A stretch of DNA of 64,000 nucleotides, taken from NCBI GenBank assembly GCA_029891385.1, contig CM057230.1:15823372-15887371 (forward strand), in the 5' to 3' direction. The position numbers were made by a program, and so were the translations under genes. Shown piece after piece: positions 48,111-61,422 of this stretch (positions are counted from its first letter, which is position 1; the number at the start of each line of letters is the position of its first letter). Source of the stretch: Erythroxylum novogranatense (lineage: Eukaryota; Streptophyta; Magnoliopsida; Malpighiales; Erythroxylaceae). Under the pieces are notes generated by a model. The model was not told the DNA's origin. It saw nothing but the letters and a program-made list of their open reading frames with translations, and made no database searches.

Positions 48111-49243
48111 ATTGGTATCAGAGACAGGTTATTTAATTTTAGAGCTTCATTTTCGGTTGTTTTTATACCTCTTTCGGTTGAACTCGTGTTTTGACTAAAC
48201 CACTTCAAAATGATGTTTTAAGTGGTTGATGGCGTTGCTTGGCTATTTGTTGTGTTTTACCTCTGTTTTTGGAGCAAGAACGATGGTTTTTTGGGTGAGT
48301 TTTTCGTGTTTTATCCATGGCCGAAATGAGTTTGTTGCTTTTATGTTTTGGAGCACATTTGGCTGAAATGGATATGATAGATCCATAGATCGTGAAAAAT
48401 GGAAGAAAACGCCGTAAGAATCGTCGGAAACGAAGGTCGGAGGAGGGAGTTCCGACCGGGTTGGATAGGCGGGTTCGCGGGTCGCCCCGCCGACCCGGCG
48501 GGAGGTAGGGGACAACGATCTGTCTGGCGTCGTCAAGACCAGCGTGAGGCGGGTCGCGTGGTCGCTTCAAGACCCGACTGCCCATGGCCGACCAATCCAG
48601 GGGAACACGCGTGCTCCCACGCCTGGGAATTGGGTAATAACCGCGCCCCGAACCGACCCGCCCGTTTTTAATTAATTATTTATTTATTATTTTTTTTATT
48701 AAAAAAAACAAAAAAAAATAAAATTTTTTTTCCGGACCATTTTTCTTGTGTCTTGCTCCAAAATTTAATTATAATTTTTCCAATATGTTTATGCATGAAA
48801 TTAGTGAGTAATTGTATATGCTAATTCCAGTTGTTTTAATTTTATTATGGCATAAACATATATTTTGTTTACAATAGTTAATGCTTATTTTTACCTGTCG
48901 TAGAATTAAGCATGTGAAACTATTTATGATGAGGAATCTTTTAAAATATTAACGACTTTTTAAAATTTGTGTTTTTCCTCTAAAATGACGTTAAGATCTA
49001 TACGAGTAATTAATTGTCCTGTCGATAATTACTGCTTCGTAGGATGCTTAATATGGTGAAGAAATTTTATTAAAATATTATCAACCGCATAATTGTTCTA
49101 TCCTTTCGATAGTCTATTGATGATTTTGGTTGTTATATTTTAATAAATTGTTCTTACCTGTGAATGAGTTCTAAAGAACTCTAGCATGAATGTCCTAGTT
49201 GATTTTGAGGAAAAGAGCACGATTTGCATGATTATGTTTTAAT

Positions 49244-49891
49244 ATGTATATCATAATGATTGCTCTTGATTCTCATTCAGCTTTGAGCAATTTGAGAGCC
49301 TCTGCTACCCTGATGTTGAATGGAACGAACCATAAGCAGTGGGTTGAATCTCTCTTGATGAGTTTGGCAATCATGCGAATGGACTTGGCCTTGAGAATAG
49401 ATCCACCACAGAAACCTGCTGATGATGCTAATGAGAAGGAAAGAAAATCTTATGAAGAGTGGGAGTACTCTAATCGATGTTGCTTAATGATTATGAGATA
49501 TCACATGGAAGAATCCATTCGTGATAGTATTCCCGAGGCTGACAATGCAAAAGATTTTCTTGCTGCTATTCAAAAGAAGTACATGAAGTTCTCAAAGAAT
49601 GAGAAGAATGAATACTTGAATATGCTTCATCACACTATTTATGATGGTTCAAGTGATATTAGGGTTCACATCGACAAACTTATGGGTTGTTATCATAAGC
49701 TGAAAGCTATGGATATGGACCTTGGTGAGGACTACATGGTATGGTTTATGATGGGGACTCTTCCCTCTAAATTTGACTCAATTAGATCGAGTTATAATGC
49801 TCGAGAAGAGCAATGGACTATTGAGGAGATGACTGCTATTCTTGCTAAGGAAGAGGATGATATGAAAAGGGAAGGCGAAGCATCTCTATGG
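49244..49891 (+). pseudogene. Copia gag of the TTAGA element
   Basis: An open frame of about 216 codons reads LNGTNHKQWVESLLMSLAIMRMDLALRIDPP and then a UBN2-type capsid (NRCCLMIMRYHMEESIRDSIPEADNAKDFL, LMGCYHKLKAMDMDLGEDYMVWFMMGTLP). It stops before the zinc knuckle. Downstream (about 50040-50080) GKCNFVRFWAQERL-like sequence is a broken version of the knuckle, so full-length gag is lost. Confidence 0.8.
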
Positions 49892-50164
49892 TGATGAAAT
49901 GGGAATCATCAAAAGAGAAAGTTCACTTCTACTAGCTCAGATGATCACAAGATTGTTAAGAAGAAAGTTGTCGGTGCTAAAAGAAGTGGACTGACGAGTA
50001 CATCTTCTGTTAATCAGAAGAACAAGCCATTTAAAGGGAAGTGCAACTTTGTAAGATTTTGGGCACAAGAAAGGTGATTGTCGAAAACTCAAATCTCATT
50101 TAGAAGAAAGGTAAGCTGTCTTGTGATGGTTTGTTTAGAGTCAAATGATATTGATGTTCCTTAA

Positions 50165-53100
50165 ATACTTGGTGGTTAGATACTGAGGCAACCATTCATG
50201 TTACAAATTCCTTGCAGAAATTGACAAGTCGAAGAAGACCGACTAGATCTGAGCAAGATGTATGCATGGGAGGCGATCAAGAGTCAAAGTTGAATTTTTG
50301 GAGCAGTTGAATTGCGATTAAATCTGAGGCATCTTTGGTGTTACATGATGTTGCTTACTTACCCTCTATTAGGAGGAATTTGATTTTCATGTCTGTTTTG
50401 GATAAACTGGGTTATAGTTTTACATTTGGGCTGGAAAATTGACTTTGTATCGTGACTCCTTTTGGTGGGACATGGAATTTTGTGTGAGAATTTATACAAA
50501 CTTGAGTTGAATGATTGTGTTACTGTTGCTTCTTCTTCTTCTCTTAATGCTATTGTTGGTTCTAAACGTATGAGGTTGGATTTGAGATCTTCTATGTTAT
50601 GGCATAAACATTTAGGCCATATTTCTAGAGACAGAATGGAGAGGTTAGTAAAGGATGGTGTGTTACAGGATCTTGATTTTTCAGATTTTACTGCCTGTGT
50701 TGACTATATTAAAGGGAAGTTGACTGCCAAGGTTAGAAAATGCAAGACAGACAGGAGTTCAGACTTGTTAGAATTGATTCATACTGATATATGCGGACCA
50801 TTCACTCCACCTGCTATGGGTGGTTATAAATATTTCATCACTTTCATTGATGATTTTTCCAGGTATGGTCATGTGGAGCTCATTCGTGAAAAATCTGATT
50901 CTTTGGAAACATTTAAGATTTTCAAGACAAATGTGGAGCTTCAAAAGGGGATGAAAATCAAGATAGTTAATTCTGATAGAGGTGGAGAGTATTATGAGCG
51001 TTATGATGAGAGTGGGAGGAATCCAGGGCCTTTTGCTAGATACTTGCAAGAGTGTGGTATTGAAGCACGATATCAATGCGAGGACACCCAATGAGAATGG
51101 AATCGTTGAGAGAAGAAACCGCACACTTCTTGATATGTTACGGTGTATGTTGATATATTCTAATTTGCACGAATTTTTGTGGGGTGAGGCATTGAAGGCA
51201 ATGACTTATATCTTGAATCAAGTACCTAGCAAATCGGCCCAAAGACTCCATATGAGTTATGGTCGGCAAGAAACCAAGCTGCGCCATTTTCATGTTTGGG
51301 GATGCAAAGCGAAGTGAGGCCTTATAATCCACAATCTAAGAAACTTGATCCAAAACTATCGGTGGCTACTTTGTAGGCTACACCATCGGATCAAGGGTTC
51401 CAGATTTTATTGCCCATCTCACACTGACGAATTATAGAATTAGATAGAGTTGTCTATTTTGAAGATGAATTTGACTCAAGTCAAGGTCAAGAGAAATTTT
51501 ATTCCGGAAGAACGCATTATAGTCCCCTGCACTGTTACTTCAATTCCTACTGATAATCCTGTGATTGAGCAGATTCGATGAGAGTCTCATGATGAACTTC
51601 GAATCAAGCACAGGATGAAGTCAACGTCTTTGGGAATGATGAAGTTGTTGTCGGAGATCACAAAGAACACGTAGACACGCCATTCCGATGATTACATTGT
51701 TTATTTGCAAGAACATGAGTTTGATGTGGGAGGCAATACCGAAACGGTCGGTTTCAGGAGGCTATGAGCAGTCCTCAATCTGCGTTATGGATGAATGCAA
51801 TGGAAGATGAGATGAGTTCGATGTCACAAAATGAAGTTTGTGATTTGGTTGACCTACCCAAAGGTTGTAAACCTATTGGGTGTAAATGGGTTTACAAAAT
51901 CAAACATGACTCTAGTGGGCAAGTAGAAAGGTATAAAGCGGACTTGTAGCTAAAGGTTATAGCGAGAGAAGGATTGATTTCAAAGAAACCTTCTCACCAG
52001 TTTCAACAAAAGATTCATTACGAATCATTATGGCTATAGTTGCTCATTTTGACTTGGAACTCAAACAAATGGATGTGAGGACCGCCTTCTTGAATGGAGA
52101 TCTGTATGAGGATGTCTATATGACACAACCAGTTGGTTTTGAAATGACTGGTAAAGAACACATGGTTTGCAAACTCAAGAAATCCATTTATGGGTTAAAG
52201 CAAGCATCAAGACAGTGGTATCTCAAGTTTGATATGTTTGTCACTGCAAATGGCTTCAAGGAGAATGTAGTTGATCAATGTATATATATGAAGTTCAGTG
52301 GGAGCAGTTTCATTTTTCTGGTACTGTATGTTGATGACATCCTACTTGCTTCTAATGACTCTAATCTATTGTTTGAGACAAAACAACTGTTGTTTAGTCA
52401 TTTTGATATGAAGGATCTTGGTGAGGCCTCTTATGTACTCGAATTGATTCTTGAGATAGAGCTAATGGGATCCTTCGATTGTCTCAAAAGACTTACATTG
52501 ATCGGATCTTGAAAAGATTCAACATGCATTCTTGTTCTCCGGAAAGGCACCGATAGTGAAAGGTGACAAATTCTCAAAGGCCCAATGTCCACAAAATGAT
52601 AAAGAGAGATGAAATGAAGGTCGTTCTTATGTCGTCACTTGTCGGTAGCTTTGATGTATGCTCAAGTATGCACGCATACGATATTGCTTTTGTTGTAGGC
52701 GTGTTGGGAAGATACTTGAGTGATCTGGTCTTAGCCATTGGAAAGCGGCTAAGAAAGTCATGAAGTATCTTGAGGTACCAAAGATTATATGTTGACTTAT
52801 CGGTGGTGACACTCTTGATATAGTTGGGTTGATGATCCGATTATGCGAGATGTGTGGATGATAAAAGTCCACTTCAGTTACATCTTTATGATGGTTGGAG
52901 GAGTGTATCATGGAAAAGTGTTAAACAGACACTCGCGTCCTCTACCATGGAGGCGAGTATATGGCGTGTTATGAGGCGACTTGTCAATCGATATGGTTGC
53001 GAATTTTATTTGACATTGAGTATTGTTGACTCTATTTCGAGTCCATTGAAATTGTAATGTGATAATTCGCATTGTAGCTTTCTCTAAGAACACTAGAGTA

Positions 53101-53240
53101 CTTCTCGCTTCAAAGCATATTGATATAAAGTACTATTTTGTTAAAGAAAGTCATTGAATCCTTCATCATTGTTGAGTATCGCCTCTGACTAGCATGTTAG
53201 CGAGATCCACTCACAAAAGGCTTACCTATATTTGTATTTG
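50165..53240 (+). pseudogene. Copia pol of the TTAGA element: protease, integrase, RT, RNase H remnants
   Basis: Protease: WLDTEATIHVTNSLQ near 50172, where DTEA replaces the catalytic DTGA. Integrase: LWHKHLGHISRDRMERL and CVDYIKGK (the second Cys of the zinc pair is Tyr), then HTDICGPFTPPAMGGYKYFITFIDDFSRYG (50770-50865), NSDRGGEY and PNENGIVERRNRTLLDM. RT: GCKWVYKIKHDSSGQVERYKA, MDVRTAFLNGDLYEDVYMTQP and an intact YVDD at about 52328. RNase H is heavily damaged (52840-53230). Several frame shifts separate the blocks. Confidence 0.88.
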
Positions 53241-53573
53241 CGAACATGTTTAGGCATGGGATTGTTAGGAGCCTAGCTGAATAAGATTAGTGGGAGTTTG
53301 TTATGCTGTGTTGAACATGTTGGCATTTTGTATGGATTGTTTATGATTTTATTTTTGGATATATAAGACATGCATAATGATATTTGCAGTCATCTTTATT
53401 ATATATATCGTACTGCACGCATGTTATGTTATTGTGGTATTTGAACATCACCAGGGCCGAATCATATGTAGTATATATATTCTGTCGATATGATATTTCA
53501 TATGATTCATTTGATTGCTTGTGGATGATGGAGATTGGTGTGGTGGTTTGATTATATTGTCCAAGTGGGAGAA

Positions 53574-54059
53574 TGTTATAAATACATGTTAGACATGTTA
53601 GTGAACTACTATAATTACAACTTAATTCCATATGCCTAACCACAAAATGAATTGCCTAATGTACATGTAATAACCATAATGGGATGGTTAAGTTGTTAAT
53701 TGCATTTGAGGCACATGGTGGTACCCTAATGACTATATGTTGGCCCATTAAACTATAGTCCATATACCCATACACTATGATACAATTAACCAATTTTTCT
53801 ACCCCTTAGGGTAGGTGTGGTTGTTGGTGAATAATATACATAGTGTGTGTGTGTTTGGAAAAAAAGAAAAGGGGGTTGTTCTACCATAAGCTCTCTGGAA
53901 AAGGTTTGTTTTGTTTTTCCTTTGATAGGTTTTGGAGCAAGATGGAGAGGATCCAAGGCATGCCAAATATTGGAAGTTTGTGTTCTTAATCTTGCAATGC
54001 TCTAAATAAGATGAGATCTTGGTTGTTGGATGTATTTAATGACACATTTAAAGTTAGCA
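53574..54059 (+). repeat. 3' LTR of the TTAGA Copia element
   Basis: 486 bp, directly after the purine tract, ending AAAGTTAGCA before the target duplication TTAGA. Confidence 0.93.
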
Positions 54060-54093
54060 TTAGATCCATAATTTCCTTTCAAATAGCAAGAAT

Positions 54094-55440
54094 AATGGCC
54101 GCGGAGATCGTCGGAGGAACATTTCTCTCTTCCTTCCTCTCGGTTATGTCGATAGGCTTGCTTCTCAGAAGGTTAATAGGTTTTTTCAAGTAAAGAAAAC
54201 TTGATGGTAAGTTGCTGGAGAAGTTGAAGATAATAACGATACCTGTTGAAAGAAAACCTTGTTGATGCCGAGGAGAAGCAGATAAGAAGCGCCTTGACGA
54301 GCTCAAAAATGCTTTCTGTGAAGCTGATGACTTCTTAGATGGGATTCTTCTGCATCCTTCGAACTCGGAGATGGATCTGGACCTCCAGCCATTGAAATTT
54401 CTTTTTCTCCAATAACCTGTTTTTGACCAAAATCACTCTCTTGAAAAACTTGAATATTTAATTAAAGACTGCACCCAGTCTGACTAACTATTCAAGCTTT
54501 TCAAAAAATTGCATTTGATCCAAAAGAAGACATTTGAAAAAAGCCATCATCCCAGAAGTTAGCATCCCCTTCTGAGATGGATAAAGCCAATGCTTATGAT
54601 AGGTGAAGGAGATAACAATTGGACACTTAAGCAACTTCTGTCACCTGGGCTTTATTCCCACAGTCGGTATGGGTTGGTCGATAAGATCACACTTACGTGG
54701 TGTTTGGTTAGTGTCTGAGGATGCGAAGACAGAGGATAAGAATATAACCGTTCTGTCCTTTGTAGTATTTGCTTGTCATCTTCGTTCATTTTTATTTCGT
54801 CCTCAAAGAACAAGGATATAAATTTTTGTTCCATCCAAAAAAAGATAGAATCTTGTGCTTTGGTTAACTAGTTTTATTCTGTTGAATTCATATAAAACAA
54901 ATGATTGAAACGTCGAAACAAAAATAAGATACTCCAATTCCTAAAAGAAGGGTTTGATTCCTAAGTACGGATCTCTTGCAGAAGAATTTGACGTTTTGAA
55001 GGGTGACGAGATGTTCTACCACAGGTTCTCAGGTTGCCTCGAATTCGGTTAGGAGTGTCATCTCCGGTTCTTGCCGGAAGAGGGGTTTCCCACCTCCCTC
55101 ACCAGCCTTCATGTATGGAAATTGCAGGACTGCAGAATCTATTGTCAACATCAACACTCCAGAACTCACTAAGCTTGTTAACTTATCAGTCAGTGATTGT
55201 CCTAAGCTAAAATTTGTGCTGAAAGAAGGGCTATCTTTCACTATTACCTCTATTGGGATATCGGATTTTCGTGATTTAGAGTCTGTCGGCTCCAAAAGGA
55301 CTTTAAAACCTAACTTCTTTTAAAGAACTGAGGATGCTATAATCTGCTGCCAGAAAAGGGGCTGCCCTCTTCTCATTCTTCTCTGTCTATCCCTTTACTG
55401 CAAAAAAAGGTGCCAGCGGGAGAAAGGTAAAGATTGGCCC
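54094..55440 (+). pseudogene. Collapsed CC-NBS-LRR resistance gene pseudogene
   Basis: ATG 54094 opens MAAEIVGGTFLSSFLSVM, the usual start of RPP13-like CNL proteins. After frame shifts come RKLDGKLLEKLKII, AEEKQIRSA and LDELKNAFCEADDFLDGI, which form the Rx-N coiled-coil domain with its EDVID-like region. The NB-ARC domain is absent: no P-loop, kinase-2 or MHD motif is readable. The sequence then jumps to LRR-tail fragments: LPEEGFPTSLTSLHVWKL near 55072, LVNLSVSDCPKLKFVLKEGL near 55180, and LLPEKGLPSS with a terminal CQRER-GKDW-like end near 55350-55440. It is a deletion remnant with no function expected as an immune receptor. Confidence 0.8.
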
Positions 55441-56261
55441 AAGATATCTCCACTCGCCAAACTAAAGATAGAATTTTGAAGAGTATAACTGAGGTCTGCT
55501 TTGAAAACATCAGTTAGTGTAGGCAAATCATATATTCATCATGTTCTTTATGTGAATGAACAAGATGAGATAAGTTTTACAATAGTTCTAGTGGAATTTG
55601 CAACAAAAATGCTCAAGTAGTTATTCAATAGGCAGATGTACCGTTGGAAAGTTGTTCGATACAAACTTTTACTAAAAGAAAGCTAAGGGATGATTCATCT
55701 GCTCGTAGCTCCACTTGTTATGATGAAGAAATTGGGAGAAAATGAAGGGAAAGAACCTATTTGAGCGCATATTGGGCAGGATCATTGAAGCTGGATGTGT
55801 ACTTTTATCTAGTAATCGTTCAGAAGGCCTATAAGACCTGTTAGAGCTGGGCAGATTGGTGAGCAGAGGAGGCGATGAACCGGGTGGACATTTCCTTTGT
55901 ATCCCAAAAAACTGAAAGAAAGTTTCGTTGACTGAAAAGACTTGCAGTCATGAAAAGAATGTATTAATTCAAAGCCTGGAAGTTTGACATAATACAACAG
56001 GATCGTGGCATAGAGGAACTTCTGTTGTCATCTCATCCAAACCAGGAGTCCGATCCATTACTTGACACCATTCATTCAAATGCCAAGGTTTAATATCCGG
56101 TTCCATTTGGTGGATACACAACATACATCTTTTTACTGCTCAGACAAGTTGGAAAATTTCTTGTCAGTTCTGCTGTTGATTAGTCATTAAGAGGAAACAG
56201 AGACCACCAGCAACACTGAGTTGGAAAAATGGGAAATTGTAAAGTCCGAGGTAAGTGATAC
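55441..56261. other. Intergenic: no gene recognised
   Basis: Only short frames without recognisable similarity. The right part is probably the 3' UTR of the minus-strand QTRT2-like gene. Some of it may be further decayed resistance-gene DNA, but this could not be shown. Confidence 0.45.
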
Positions 56262-59200
56262 CTAAACAGTAATCGAAGCAAGATGTTCACGCCTGCTTTG
56301 AACAAAGACTTGGTGGAACTGCTCAAATTTGTCTTGCTTGATTGCTTCTCTAATTGAACGGAAGAATCCAATGTAGTGGTGTGTATTATGTCTGTGAGAC
56401 ATTGCATCATCCCCATCAGCATATTCGACATTGGTACTACTATATTACCATTAGCATTGTCATTGATATTATTAAGGGCAACGGATCACGTACATTTCCA
56501 GCAATATTTGTGCCAGCATTTCGTGGACATTGAGCAGGTGATTGATGTAAGCTTTAGTATGATTCAAGCAAGTATAACAACAACAACCTGCAACAATTGG
56601 GGAAGTATCTTTCCTGTAACACAAAAATATTTGCTTATAAACGCATTTACTTATACGAAAAATTAATTTCAGATGTAAAGAATAAATACGGAAAGATCTT
56701 TCACAATAAGGCCTTATAAATGCAACTTTCATTAACTATTGCAAGAGATCAAGATGTCAATGTTCATAATTTTGATAATCATGATGAAGGTGAGATCGGT
56801 GAATTTAGACACAATCTAAGTACAAAAAGGAACTATTTTTTACCTGTAAACTGTTGCTTTAAGATTGATCTTAGTCCGATCAATTACCATATCTTTTGGT
56901 TTAAGTTCTGATCTATTGAATTCAATACTATTGAGTGGAAAGGTAAGTGCAAAACCTCCAAGTGTAAGATGGTAAATGTAGCTGCATTAAGAGAAAAGTT
57001 TGAAATTTCAAAGGAAAATCATTAAACACATGCTCGGAGGACAATAAGTTTGGAACTGAAACACATACGATGAATCAAAAAGATCTATGCCAGCAGCAAC
57101 TCCCTTCAACACTTCCTCTTATGACATGCAAAAAAGAATTCCAATTATAATCAGGAAACCCTAATAAAAAAATGAAATGCAAATAGTCAAACACAGCCCT
57201 CAGTGCGGTCAAACTCTCCTGAGCACGCAAAAAAGAAAGAAAAAAAAGTCCTGAGAAGTGCAAATTTATTCCCTAGAAAATTTGTCCCAAAGTCAAATAG
57301 TAAGATAGTGATGTAGTTATTTTGTTTTAACACTTCCCATTCCAAAATTATCAAAGGTTGTCTGGCATGTACCTGACGTCTCCAATTTGTTAAAACTATG
57401 GATCACCTGCTTGGCATTATCACTACATGAATGCCAAAATAGAAAACTAATATACTTTTATCAGAAAGTTGGTTCTTCAGAGGACATATCTAATATGAAT
57501 ATACTTTTAAATTTCACTGCTTTCCAGGCAGCATTAGGTGTTTTCATCACAGGGTGAGGTTAAATTATCTCCCATGCAACAAACAAAATGATGGAAGGGC
57601 AAGCAAACAACCAATACCTGGTAGACCAAGTCCACATATAAGGCGTGGCTTTTCCTCAGGTAAATTATCCTGAACATTTCAAAGTAGCATCAGAACTTAC
57701 AGATTGACATCTGACTGTATTCCATTTCAGATTCAAAGATAATCAACGTTATTGTGAAACTTTCATTCATAAAGTTTAAATATCTCACAGTTACAGCATT
57801 AAGCAAAGCAGGTTGATCATCCATGCTTTCTCCAAGGCCAAATCCTCCAATCCAATAACCTGCAGAAACAAATTTCGTCAATTTGTTAGCATATATCAAG
57901 CACCAATAAAAAACCATTAGATACACTACTGGTTTAGAACTTAATTATCTAAGTCCCAGGGTTGACATGGGAATTCTTGCATTTTTTTTCTATATTAAAT
58001 TACCCTATTTGTCTCCATCTCCATCTAAGAGGTTAACAAAGTCATGAAAAACATCTTTTTATTTGGACATCAAATATAAGGAGTTCATACATGGTTCAAT
58101 CCTTTTCTATAGGAGATTCTTGTCCCTGTAGCTACACCATAGTGAATGAACAAATAGAAATGACATAGGGAGTACTCCATATTGATTACTGAAAATGATT
58201 TTAAATTTAATCACACAATAGAAAGTTTTACTGATCGTAATGTAACTCAAAAGGCACTTGTCTGAATGGAAAGTTTCTTAAGAATATTACAAACATTGTA
58301 GCAAGGTATGAGTTTAATCAGTGGTTATTGGAAAAGAAACGCAGTTTGGGCCTAATAGTATGATTTATAAGTATGATAATACATTTTCTAACTTAAGCAG
58401 ATAAATGCTGGGATTATTTCAAACTGGATAAATTAAATGAGATCATTTACAACCATGTGAGAATTGGACGAGTTCATTATGATAAGATGACATTAGTATT
58501 TTGTAAATATCATAATTTGTCCCCATTGAATCAAAGTTCTAGATCCATCCATCCCTAAAAACACATCTAAGATGGTGCCCTTTTGCACAATTTCATTAAC
58601 TTCCTTAAAGGTGTAACAGCTGACTAGAAAATAATAAGCCACAAGGACTGCTCAGAAGCAAAGATCAAAATTAAACAAATGCACCTAAAAAGAATAGGTT
58701 TTCCTAAGCTCAATCTAATAAAATGGTGTTAAGCAAGTACAAACTCTGGAAACTTTATTGCGTTTAACATGAAAATAAATAAATCAAGACAAGATCAAAA
58801 AGAAGATTATGGTGAACAGGAAAATGTGTGTGTGTGAGAGAGAGAGAGAGAGATGCAGATAAAATGAGGATCATCCATATACACAATAATCCAAGTCCGA
58901 TACAATAAAAAGGTTAATGGACTAGTTAAATAAGCACTAAGCTTAATTGCACTGCAACGTCTAATGTTGCTCTACTGGTTAAGAACATCATGGTTGATAA
59001 AACAAGTACATGAAAGCCCAACTAAGTAGAGAAGGAATATGTAATACCTGATACATTTCGTTTAGCAGTTTCCATTGCACACCGTTTCCTTTCTTCTATA
59101 TTTGACCCTCCAACAACAGCTCCGAAAACATCTCCTCCTGTCTAAGTTAGTAGTCAACATATGGATAATACATATACAAGACTAGTACCATGCTCGTTCA

Positions 59201-61248
59201 GTAATTGCCTAGCTATTATCTAATAATTTTCCAGTATAAGCACATAACTCAGGGCTGTCCAAGCCTGGGGTGTGAATATATTAGATCTCCATAAGTGATG
59301 CAAAGTTAATAGGCACATGTGTGTAAGCATAAAGCACAGTCAATGCAATTAAACTTTTAAATTTCAAACATGTTATTTCTACCTACCATTATCAAATTCA
59401 CAATTTATATACTAACAAATGTCACTTACTAGAGTGTTGCATATGATCAATTTCAACTTTCCCTGTTATAATTGATAAGCTTGATGAAATTAAGTAAGTT
59501 CATGTTGGTCTATATTTATTTTACACTTCTACATAATTATAGCAAACAGAAAGAGAGTGTCTCCAGGACTTACAGGGCTCAGTGAAATGCATTCATCAAG
59601 CCATTTTAAAGTTCTGTCCACCGACATCTTATTCCTCTTATCAGATACCCAAGAAGGCACTTCATCAGCCAAACTGGCCCAAAGGTTCGGCTTCATGGAA
59701 GAAATGATTTTCATGTATTCTGCAGGTTTTACCTATAAGCAAGAAACATTTTGAAGTAGTATAAATGCTCACCAAAAAACAGCAGCTAAGAAAAATAACC
59801 AGTAGAAAAACCAATGGAAGATAGAAAACAGTCATACAGACATTATATTGAAGAATATGAGAAAAAAACAAGCCGAATTACCAAATGACGACCACCAGGA
59901 GTATCAAAAGATGCTCCAACTTTATTTGCAGCATCAGATGCAGGAAGGCATTGAATGGAATCTCTTGATACAGCAGCAAAGCCATATTCCTGCATACCAA
60001 GCATCTGATGGAGTCCCCCAATGTCTGATATAGTCCTCGGAGTAGGACCATCCAGGCTGCAGAACAAAAACCATGGCACTATGTCCGAAGTGATGATTTA
60101 ACAATGATAAAAATCTTAACAAGGAGGTGCTCCTGATCAACACAAGAACTGGGTGTGCAAGGAGTGAGAAAGCAGGCTTGGACAAATTCCTTCAAACTCA
60201 AGCCATGGTGATTTTTCACAAATTATTAAATCTTGCCAAACACGAGAAGAAGATAATGTCTTTTTTTTTTTGGCTCTAAAGATAATGCAAACTTCGAAAT
60301 TCATTGTAATGTTTTAATAGTTTTGCCATATCTTAAGATACAATGTCGCGGTCATCTGGGTTTGGAAAGTAGGTTCTCTTCAGGCTCTAAAGAACAGTAA
60401 GACCTTATCTGATGCGAGACCGAGTCATGGGCACCAGAAACAACATAAAGGGAACTCAAGATACAGGGCGCTGTTAAGGACAGAAACAAGGCCTTAATCA
60501 ATCTCAAAACGAAAAGAGCCGTTCACTGTTATTTTTCATTACTTTCTACCGCATATTCTTGCGTAAAACCGTCGAAAGTCTTGACCTTTTTAATCTCCTT
60601 AACGTCGTTTGAATTACATTCCTACAGAACTACATTAACCCATATGTCACGCACCAATCATGGAGAGAGATGCAGACATACAGATGAGAAATGAATTGCC
60701 ATTTCTCAAGCTCATTAAATCACCAGCTATAAGCATTCGGTCATGCTCTGATCACAATCAGTTGCCACTTGCCACCTTGAAATAAGTTTCACTGACTAAA
60801 AGACTCCGACTTTAAGTATAGCCTTTAGTTTCAGCAACTTAGCATTGAAAAATAAATAAATAAATAACATGTCCAACAATGGCAGAATCCAAACATCAAA
60901 CACCTTAAACGCAGTAACAACCAACTCATCGAGTGCCCCATTATCAATTTTCAAGTTAACGGGCATTGACATAACAAAAAGAATATAAAAGCAAGAGAAG
61001 GGAAATCATAATCAACTATCAACGTCCATGTAATGAGGTACAACTTACAAGTGAATGGGGCTAAATTGGAGGAGAGAGGAGTCAGGATGAGGCAGAGAAG
61101 ACAGGAGGTCAGGTGAGACAAAAAGAGGAAGTCCCTTGAGGGTAGTAATCAGAAGAGAAGGGGTCTCCAGTGGTGGCTGGTTGGTACCCACATGAAGCAA
61201 CCCAGTCCGCGCTTTGCCTTTGGTCCACGACTTCACTGCGAACTTCAT
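56262..61248 (-). CDS. QTRT2: Queuine tRNA-ribosyltransferase accessory subunit 2-like protein, 395 aa, ten exons
   Basis: Minus-strand exons 61248-61049, 60056-59882, 59732-59574, 59141-59048, 57859-57789, 57669-57618, 57117-57069, 56981-56844, 56613-56494 and 56391-56262 join to 1188 bp in one frame. Recognised blocks: MKFAVKSWTKGKARTGLLHVG at the start, ISDIGGLHQMLGMQEYGFAAVSRDSIQCLP, NLWASLADEVPSWVSDKRNKMSVDRTLKWLDECI, NVSGYWIGGFGLGES, ICGLGLP and GIDLFDS. The zinc site is C323-x-C325-x2-C328 with H354, the TGT-superfamily spacing. In animals QTRT2 pairs with QTRT1 to exchange guanine for queuine at position 34 of GUN-anticodon tRNAs; it supports, rather than performs, catalysis. Eukaryotes salvage queuine and do not make it. 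Length is close to the usual 400 or so residues. Confidence 0.93.
58825..58853. repeat. (TG)n(AG)n microsatellite in intron 4 of the QTRT2-like gene
   Basis: A run of TG followed by AG dinucleotides in the longest intron (57860-59047), with no coding effect. Confidence 0.9.
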
Positions 61249-61379
61249 GTTCTGTCTCTCGCTTCGTTGCTGCCTTTGGCTGCTCACGCTATACTACTTT
61301 GGCTGGCGCCTGTATCCGAGTATCCGACTCTTTCGGGTAATTGTCGACATATTGTTGACCAAGAGTAGTACTTCTATAG

Positions 61380-61422
<43 letters not shown>

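Larger units (their letters stand above)
47626..54059 (+). mobile_element. Copia retrotransposon with TTAGA target duplication, decayed coding region
   Basis: LTRs at 47626-48110 (485 bp) and 53574-54059 (486 bp) begin TGTTATAAATACATG and end AAAGTTAGCA. They differ at only a few positions. The target duplication TTAGA is at 47621-47625 and 54060-54064. The PBS TGGTATCAGAG lies at 48113-48123, and the tract AAGTGGGAGAA precedes the right LTR. Gag, protease, integrase, RT and RNase H remnants are in Copia order. A GC-rich block at about 48400-48665 (CGGGTCGCCCCGCCGACCC) in the leader stands out against the AT-rich surroundings. Frame breaks and lost catalytic residues make it defective. Confidence 0.93.

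Noticed and set aside
48205..48671. Overlapping frames on both strands in the GC-rich block
   Set aside because: Low-complexity Pro/Arg/Gly-rich translations inside the Copia leader; no known domain.
54094..55440. Functional disease-resistance gene
   Set aside because: The NB-ARC domain is missing and the coiled-coil and LRR pieces are in different frames with stops.
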